Shown in pieces: positions 59,785 through 64,000 of a DNA stretch of 64,000 bases. This DNA is from an uncultured Bradyrhizobium sp. (lineage in GTDB: Bacteria > Pseudomonadota > Alphaproteobacteria > Rhizobiales > Xanthobacteraceae), in assembly GCF_936943645.1 (NCBI RefSeq), contig NZ_CAKZJO010000056.1:183406-247405 (forward strand), in the 5' to 3' direction. Each line of letters begins with the position of its first letter. The first letter of the stretch is position 1. A program made the translations under genes and the position numbers. Under the pieces are notes generated by a model, which was not told the origin of the DNA, ran no database searches, and was given only the letters and a program-made list of their open reading frames with translations.

Positions 59785-60735
59785 ATGGCCCGTTACGTCG
59801 TCAACCGCCTCGGGCAGGCGATCATGCTGCTGGTGATCGTCTCCGCGATCGGCTTTGCCATCCTGCACATGGCGCCGGGCGGTCCGCTGTCGCAATTCGC
59901 TGCCTCCGCGCAGATGACGCAGGAGGATCTCGACCGCGTCACCAGGCAGCTCGGGCTCGATCGGCCGCTGCCGATCCAGTATCTCGACTGGTTCGGCCGC
60001 ATGCTGAAGGGCGATTGGGGCAAGTCCTATCGCGACGGCGAGGCGGTGCTGTCGGTGATCTCCTCGCATCTCGGGGCGACGCTGGAGCTGATGGCGACGG
60101 CGACGATCATCGCGGTGCTGCTCGGCTGCTGGATCGGCATCCTTGGCGCGCTGCGGCGCTATTCGCTGTTCGACACGCTGGCGACCGTCGGTGCCATGAT
60201 CGCCCTGTCGATCCCGACCTTCTGGTTCGGCCTCGTCACCATCTACGTGTTCTCGGTCAAGCTCGGCTGGCTGCCGGCCGGCAACCGTGAGACCGTCGGT
60301 GACGGCTCCTTCCTCGACCTGCTGCACCATCTGATCGCGCCCGCGATGGTGCTTGCGCTGGTGGAGACCGCGATGTGGGGCCGCTTCATGCGCTCCTCCA
60401 TGCTGGAGGTGATCAACCAGGACTACATCCGCACCGCGCGGGCCAAGGGCATGCCGGAATGGCGCATCCTCACGGTGCACGCACTGCGCAACGCGCTGCT
60501 GCCGATGATCACGGTCGCCGGCCTGCAGTTTCCGACGCTGCTCGGCGGCGCGCTGGTCGCCGAGACCGTGTTCACCTGGCCCGGCATGGGGCGGCTGTTC
60601 CTGGATTCGATCGGCTATCGCGACTATCCCGTGGTGATGGGCATCCTGATGTTCTCGGCGACGATGGTGCTGATCGGCTCGCTGCTTGCCGACATCCTCT
60701 ATGCCGTCGTCGATCCGCGCATCCGGGTGGGCTAG
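59785..60735 (+). CDS. ABC transporter permease, DppB-like
   Basis: 316 residues, six transmembrane segments. The N-terminal MARYVVNRLGQAIMLLVIVS and the GTP-type LGLDRPLPIQYLDW block are typical of DppB/OppB. The EAA loop with ARAKGMPEWRILTVHALRNALLP contacts the ATPase. It starts 27 bases after the binding protein and ends three bases before the second permease. Confidence 0.94.
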   Translation: MARYVVNRLGQAIMLLVIVSAIGFAILHMAPGGPLSQFAASAQMTQEDLDRVTRQLGLDRPLPIQYLDWFGRMLKGDWGKSYRDGEAVLSVISSHLGATLELMATATIIAVLLGCWIGILGALRRYSLFDTLATVGAMIALSIPTFWFGLVTIYVFSVKLGWLPAGNRETVGDGSFLDLLHHLIAPAMVLALVETAMWGRFMRSSMLEVINQDYIRTARAKGMPEWRILTVHALRNALLPMITVAGLQFPTLLGGALVAETVFTWPGMGRLFLDSIGYRDYPVVMGILMFSATMVLIGSLLADILYAVVDPRIRVG

Positions 60736-60738
60736 GCG

Positions 60739-61614
60739 ATGACGGCTGCAACCCTCACCTCCGCACAGCTCGCGCCCGGCCAGGCCGCATGGCGGCGCTT
60801 CCGCCGGCATCGCCTGGCGCTCGCCGGCGCCGTCATCATTCTGGTGCTCGTGCTCGGCTCTGCGTTCGGTCCTTATCTGCTGCCGTTCGACGACACCTAT
60901 ATCGACATCATGAAACGGTTCGCGCCGCCGCTGTCCGGCGCGCACATTCTCGGCACCGATGAGCTCGGCCGCGACGTGCTGGCACGCCTGATGATGGGCG
61001 GGCGCGTGTCGCTTTCGATCGGCATCGTCGCGATGGTGATCGCGATGGCGGTCGGCATCGTCGTCGGCGCCTTCGCCGGTTTCTACGGCGGCGTGGTCGG
61101 CGCGGTGCTGATGCGGCTGGTCGACGCCGTGCTGTGCTTCCCGACGATTTTCTTGCTGCTGGCGCTGGCGGCGCTCACCGAGCCCGGCCTCGTCACCACC
61201 ACGGTGCTGATCGCGGCAACCGCCTGGATGGCGGTGGCGCGCGTCGTCGAGGCGCAGGTGCGCGCGCTCAGGGAGCGCGAATTCGCGGTCGCCGCGCTCG
61301 CCTTCGGCTCGTCGAACCTGCGCATCATGTTCCGCGAGCTGGTGCCCAACGCGATCGCGCCGATCATGGTCGCCGCGACGCTGAACGTTGCGAAGGCGAT
61401 CCTGCTGGAATCCTATGTCAGCTATCTCGGCTACGGCATTCAGCCCCCGGCGGCGAGCTGGGGCAACATGCTCAACAACGCGCAGATCTATCTCACCAGC
61501 GCGCCGTGGCTCGCGATTGCGCCGGGCGTTGCCATCACGCTCGCCGTGACCAGCTTCAACTTCCTCGGCGACGGCCTGCGCGACGCGCTCGATCCGCGCA
61601 TGAACATCCCATGA
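60739..61614 (+). CDS. ABC transporter permease, DppC-like
   Basis: 291 residues with the short N-terminal DppC domain (WRRFRRHRLALAGAVII), then HILGTDELGRDVLARLMMGGRVSLSIG and an EAA loop (AALAFGSSNLRIMFRELVPNAIAP). It pairs with the DppB-like protein. Next comes a DAO-family oxidase rather than the expected ATPases. Confidence 0.94.
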   Translation: MTAATLTSAQLAPGQAAWRRFRRHRLALAGAVIILVLVLGSAFGPYLLPFDDTYIDIMKRFAPPLSGAHILGTDELGRDVLARLMMGGRVSLSIGIVAMVIAMAVGIVVGAFAGFYGGVVGAVLMRLVDAVLCFPTIFLLLALAALTEPGLVTTTVLIAATAWMAVARVVEAQVRALREREFAVAALAFGSSNLRIMFRELVPNAIAPIMVAATLNVAKAILLESYVSYLGYGIQPPAASWGNMLNNAQIYLTSAPWLAIAPGVAITLAVTSFNFLGDGLRDALDPRMNIP

Positions 61615-61653
61615 CGCCCAAGATTCGATCGAACTGACCTCCAGGAGTACCCC

Positions 61654-62982
61654 ATGTCCCCGCCGCTCAACCGTATCAATAGCGACGATCGCCTGCCGGC
61701 GCAGGTGGACGTCGTCGTCATCGGCGGCGGCGTGATCGGCGTCTCCGCGGCCTATCATCTCGCAAAGAAAGGGCACTCGGTCGCGCTGGTCGAGAAGGGG
61801 CATGTCGGCGGCGAGCAGTCGAGCCGCAATTGGGGCTGGTGCCGGCAGCAGGGCCGCGCGCGCGAGGAGATCCCGCTGGCGCGCGAGGCGCTGCGCCTGT
61901 GGGAGGACATGCAGAACGATGCCGGCGTCGATGCCGGCTTTCGTCGCACCGGCGTGCTGTTCCTGACCAAGAGCAAGGACGAGCTGGCGAGCTGGGAGCG
62001 GTGGGCGGCCGTCGCGCGGGAGATGCAGGTTCACTCCACCGTGCTGACGCCGGCCGAGGTCGCCGAGCGCATGCCGGGCAATACCGACGCCTGGGTCGGC
62101 GGCCTGCATACGCCGAGTGACGGCCGCGCCGAGCCGTCGATGGCGGTGCCCGCGCTGGCGACGGCCGCGCGAAAACACGGCGTCACCATTCATCAGGGCT
62201 GCGCGGCGCGCGGACTGGAGACGACTGGCGGGCGCGTCAGCGCCGTCGTCACCGAGAAGGGCACCATCCGCACGCAATCGGTGCTGCTGTCCGGCGGTGC
62301 GTGGTCGTCGCTGTTCTGTCGCCGTCACGGCATCGAGCTGCCGATCGGCCTCGTCAATGCCACGGCATGCCGGACCACGCCGGCGCCGGAGATCACCTCA
62401 GGCGCGCTCGGCACCGATCTCTATTGCATCCGCCGCCGGCTCGACGGCGGTTTCACGCTGGCGCTGCGCAACCGCGGCACGGTCGAGCTGTCGCCCGATT
62501 TGTTCCGCTACGCGCGCACGTTCTGGCCGACTTATCAGCATCGCAAGAACGGGTTGAAGCTGTCGTTCGGCAAGTCGTTCTTCGACCAGCTCATGCGCGG
62601 CACCAGCTGGAGTTTTGACAAGCCGTCGCCGTTCGAGACCGAGCGCGTGCGCGATCCCGAGCCCGACATGTCGCTGGTCACTGCGGCGCTCGCCTCATTG
62701 ATCAAGGCGACCCCGGAGCTGAAGGACATCGAGATCGCGGAAGCCTGGGGCGGCACCATCGATTGCACGCCCGACACCATTCCGGTGATCTCGCCGGTCG
62801 ATGCGCTGCCCGGCTTCTTCCTCGCCACCGGCTTCTCCGGCCACGGTTTCGGCATCGGCCCCGCGGCCGGCAAGCTCGCCGCCGACATCGTCACCGGCGC
62901 GACGCCGCTGGTCGATCCCGCCGCCTACAGCCACAAGCGCATGATCGACGGCCGGCGGCTGGCGCCGGTCAGCCCGTTCTGA
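61654..62982 (+). CDS. FAD-dependent oxidase of the DAO family
   Basis: 442 residues. FAD motif GGGVIG at 24-29. Members oxidise amino acids or N-methyl/opine-like amines to keto acid plus amine. WNWCRQQGRARE and GHGFGIGPAAGKLAADI are typical of the DadA/opine-oxidase branch. Located 39 bases after the permeases, it probably acts on the imported ligand; a 2-hydroxyacid dehydrogenase follows. Confidence 0.88.
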   Translation: MSPPLNRINSDDRLPAQVDVVVIGGGVIGVSAAYHLAKKGHSVALVEKGHVGGEQSSRNWGWCRQQGRAREEIPLAREALRLWEDMQNDAGVDAGFRRTGVLFLTKSKDELASWERWAAVAREMQVHSTVLTPAEVAERMPGNTDAWVGGLHTPSDGRAEPSMAVPALATAARKHGVTIHQGCAARGLETTGGRVSAVVTEKGTIRTQSVLLSGGAWSSLFCRRHGIELPIGLVNATACRTTPAPEITSGALGTDLYCIRRRLDGGFTLALRNRGTVELSPDLFRYARTFWPTYQHRKNGLKLSFGKSFFDQLMRGTSWSFDKPSPFETERVRDPEPDMSLVTAALASLIKATPELKDIEIAEAWGGTIDCTPDTIPVISPVDALPGFFLATGFSGHGFGIGPAAGKLAADIVTGATPLVDPAAYSHKRMIDGRRLAPVSPF

Positions 62983-62990
62983 GGACCTGC

Positions 62991-63917
62991 ATGGCGGTTC
63001 TCTACAAGGCCAACATGGTGCGCGGCGCCGAATGGGCGCGCTTCTTCGCGGAGCGTGCGCCCGACGTCCCGTTCCGGCTCTGGCCTGACATCGGCGATCC
63101 CGCCGACGTCCGCTATCTCGTCGCATGGGTGCCGCCCGACGATATCGCGACGACGTTCCCCAATCTCGAACTGGTGTTCTCGGTCGGCGCGGGCGTCGAT
63201 CAGTTCGACGCATCAATACTTCCGGCGCACCTTCCCCTGGTCCGCATGCTGGAGCCCGGCATTGCCGAGACCATGGTGGAATACGTCACCATGGCCGTGC
63301 TGGCGTTGCATCGCGACCTCCTCGATTTCATCAACCAGCAGAAGGAGCAGGTCTGGCGCGAGATCCGGATTACGCCGGCCGGGCGCCGGCGTGTCGGCGT
63401 CGTGGGGCTCGGCCAGCTCGGCCAGGCCGTGCTCGAACGTCTCAAGGCGTTCGGCTTCCCGCTATCGGGTTGGAACCGCTCGCCGCGCGAGATCGAGGGC
63501 GTGGCCTGCTACGCCGGTGCGGAGGCGCTGACAGAATTCCTTGGGCAGAGCGACATCCTCATCTGCCTGTTGCCGCTGACCGACGAGACACGCGGCATTT
63601 TGAACGCCGATCTGTTCGCGCGTCTGCCGCGCGGCGCGTCCCTTGTGAACGTCGGGCGTGGCCCGCACCTCATCGCGGCAGATCTTCTCGCCGCCCTTGA
63701 TAGCGGCGCACTGTCGGGTGCGGTGCTCGACGTCACCGACCCCGAGCCGCTGCCTTCAGGCCATCCGTTCTGGAGCCACCCCCGCATCCTGCTGACGCCG
63801 CACAATGCGGCCATGACCTCGCCGGATACGGCCGTCGATTTCGTGCTCGATGTCATCGATCGTCACCGCCGCGGCGAGGACTTGCCCGGACGTGTCGATC
63901 GCACGCGGGGATATTGA
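62991..63917 (+). CDS. D-isomer-specific 2-hydroxyacid dehydrogenase (GhrA-like)
   Basis: 308 residues from ATG 62991. NAD(P) motif GLGQLG at 139-144. Catalytic NVGRGPHLI (Arg), DVTDPEPLP (Glu) and LLTPHNA (His) are present. GhrA-type enzymes reduce glyoxylate or other 2-oxoacids. It comes eight bases after the oxidase and would reduce the keto acid that the oxidase forms, so the two enzymes make a sensible pair. Confidence 0.92.
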   Translation: MAVLYKANMVRGAEWARFFAERAPDVPFRLWPDIGDPADVRYLVAWVPPDDIATTFPNLELVFSVGAGVDQFDASILPAHLPLVRMLEPGIAETMVEYVTMAVLALHRDLLDFINQQKEQVWREIRITPAGRRRVGVVGLGQLGQAVLERLKAFGFPLSGWNRSPREIEGVACYAGAEALTEFLGQSDILICLLPLTDETRGILNADLFARLPRGASLVNVGRGPHLIAADLLAALDSGALSGAVLDVTDPEPLPSGHPFWSHPRILLTPHNAAMTSPDTAVDFVLDVIDRHRRGEDLPGRVDRTRGY

Positions 63918-63960
63918 GGGATGGTGATGTTGATACAAGTGCAGCCACGGGCTCGTCTTA

Positions 63961-64000
63961 CCTCTCCCGCTTGCGGGGGAGGTCGGCGCGAAGCGCCGGG
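63961..64000. repeat. Start of a palindromic repeat cut by the window edge
   Basis: CCTCTCCCGC-TTGC-GGGGGAGG is a hairpin with 8-base arms, then GGCGCG-AA-GCGCC. The rest lies outside. It resembles the CTCTCCC-type repeats split by the IS at 17550. Confidence 0.5.

Noticed and set aside
59278..62328. Open frame of 1016 codons on the minus strand
   Set aside because: It covers the antisense of the binding protein, both permeases and the oxidase, all of which show clear family motifs. Its own translation is Arg/His/Asp-rich with no domain. It is a shadow of high-GC third positions.

Overview
The window is about 64 kb of high-GC alphaproteobacterial chromosome and most likely comes from Bradyrhizobium. 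The best single clue is the protein at 35940-37109. It has the length of the Bradyrhizobium japonicum D-tartrate dehydratase TarD as I remember it (389 residues), with the catalytic residues at the same numbers. The many imperfect palindromic intergenic repeats and the complete pqqABCDE set fit this. I see no rRNA, tRNA, CRISPR array or prophage. The only mobile element is one IS4-family insertion sequence.

Layout. 1-3700: glycogen and maltodextrin use (malQ, GH15 glucoamylase). 3930-11430, minus strand: a sugar-phosphate operon transcribed from a transaldolase/glucose-6-phosphate isomerase fusion through gnd, zwf, pgl and gluconokinase to a HAD phosphatase. 12689-17476: the prkA-yeaH-spoVR stress operon behind a textbook EcfG-type promoter. 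17550-18994: an IS4 element with perfect ends and an 11-bp target duplication. 19176-20596: an arsR-led operon with twin palindromic operators. 20726-22637: small envelope and unknown genes. 22755-27423: a three-gene 2-oxoacid:ferredoxin oxidoreductase operon that carries its own FAD/NAD(P)/[4Fe-4S] module. 27749-32828: pqqABCDE followed by a translationally coupled proline iminopeptidase and a DUF4286-type gene. 33084-41035: amidase, glutathione peroxidase, TarD, malonyl-CoA decarboxylase, an AraC regulator and an MFS carrier. 41342-47959: a CPA2 antiporter convergent with an RND pump. 48195-53955: a solute-binding protein, a VOC protein, an unknown secreted protein, and a flavin monooxygenase/cupin pair beside an AraC regulator. 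54040-57856: a membrane protein with a VHL-beta-like tail, a hybrid histidine kinase and a XRE-cupin regulator. 58069-63917: a peptide-type ABC importer followed by a DAO-family oxidase and a 2-hydroxyacid dehydrogenase.

How they fit together. PQQ supports periplasmic sugar dehydrogenases that make gluconate. The gluconokinase and pentose-phosphate/Entner-Doudoroff enzymes in the same window would take that gluconate in, while malQ and glucoamylase feed glucose from stored glucan into zwf and pgi. This link is inference, because no PQQ-dependent dehydrogenase gene lies in the window. Most of the window reads as ordinary core metabolism. The parts worth a second look are the peptidase fused to the PQQ operon, the ferredoxin-dependent oxidoreductase with its own electron-transfer subunit, the VHL-like protein, the frameshifted transposase, and two clear regulatory sites (EcfG promoter, arsR operators).
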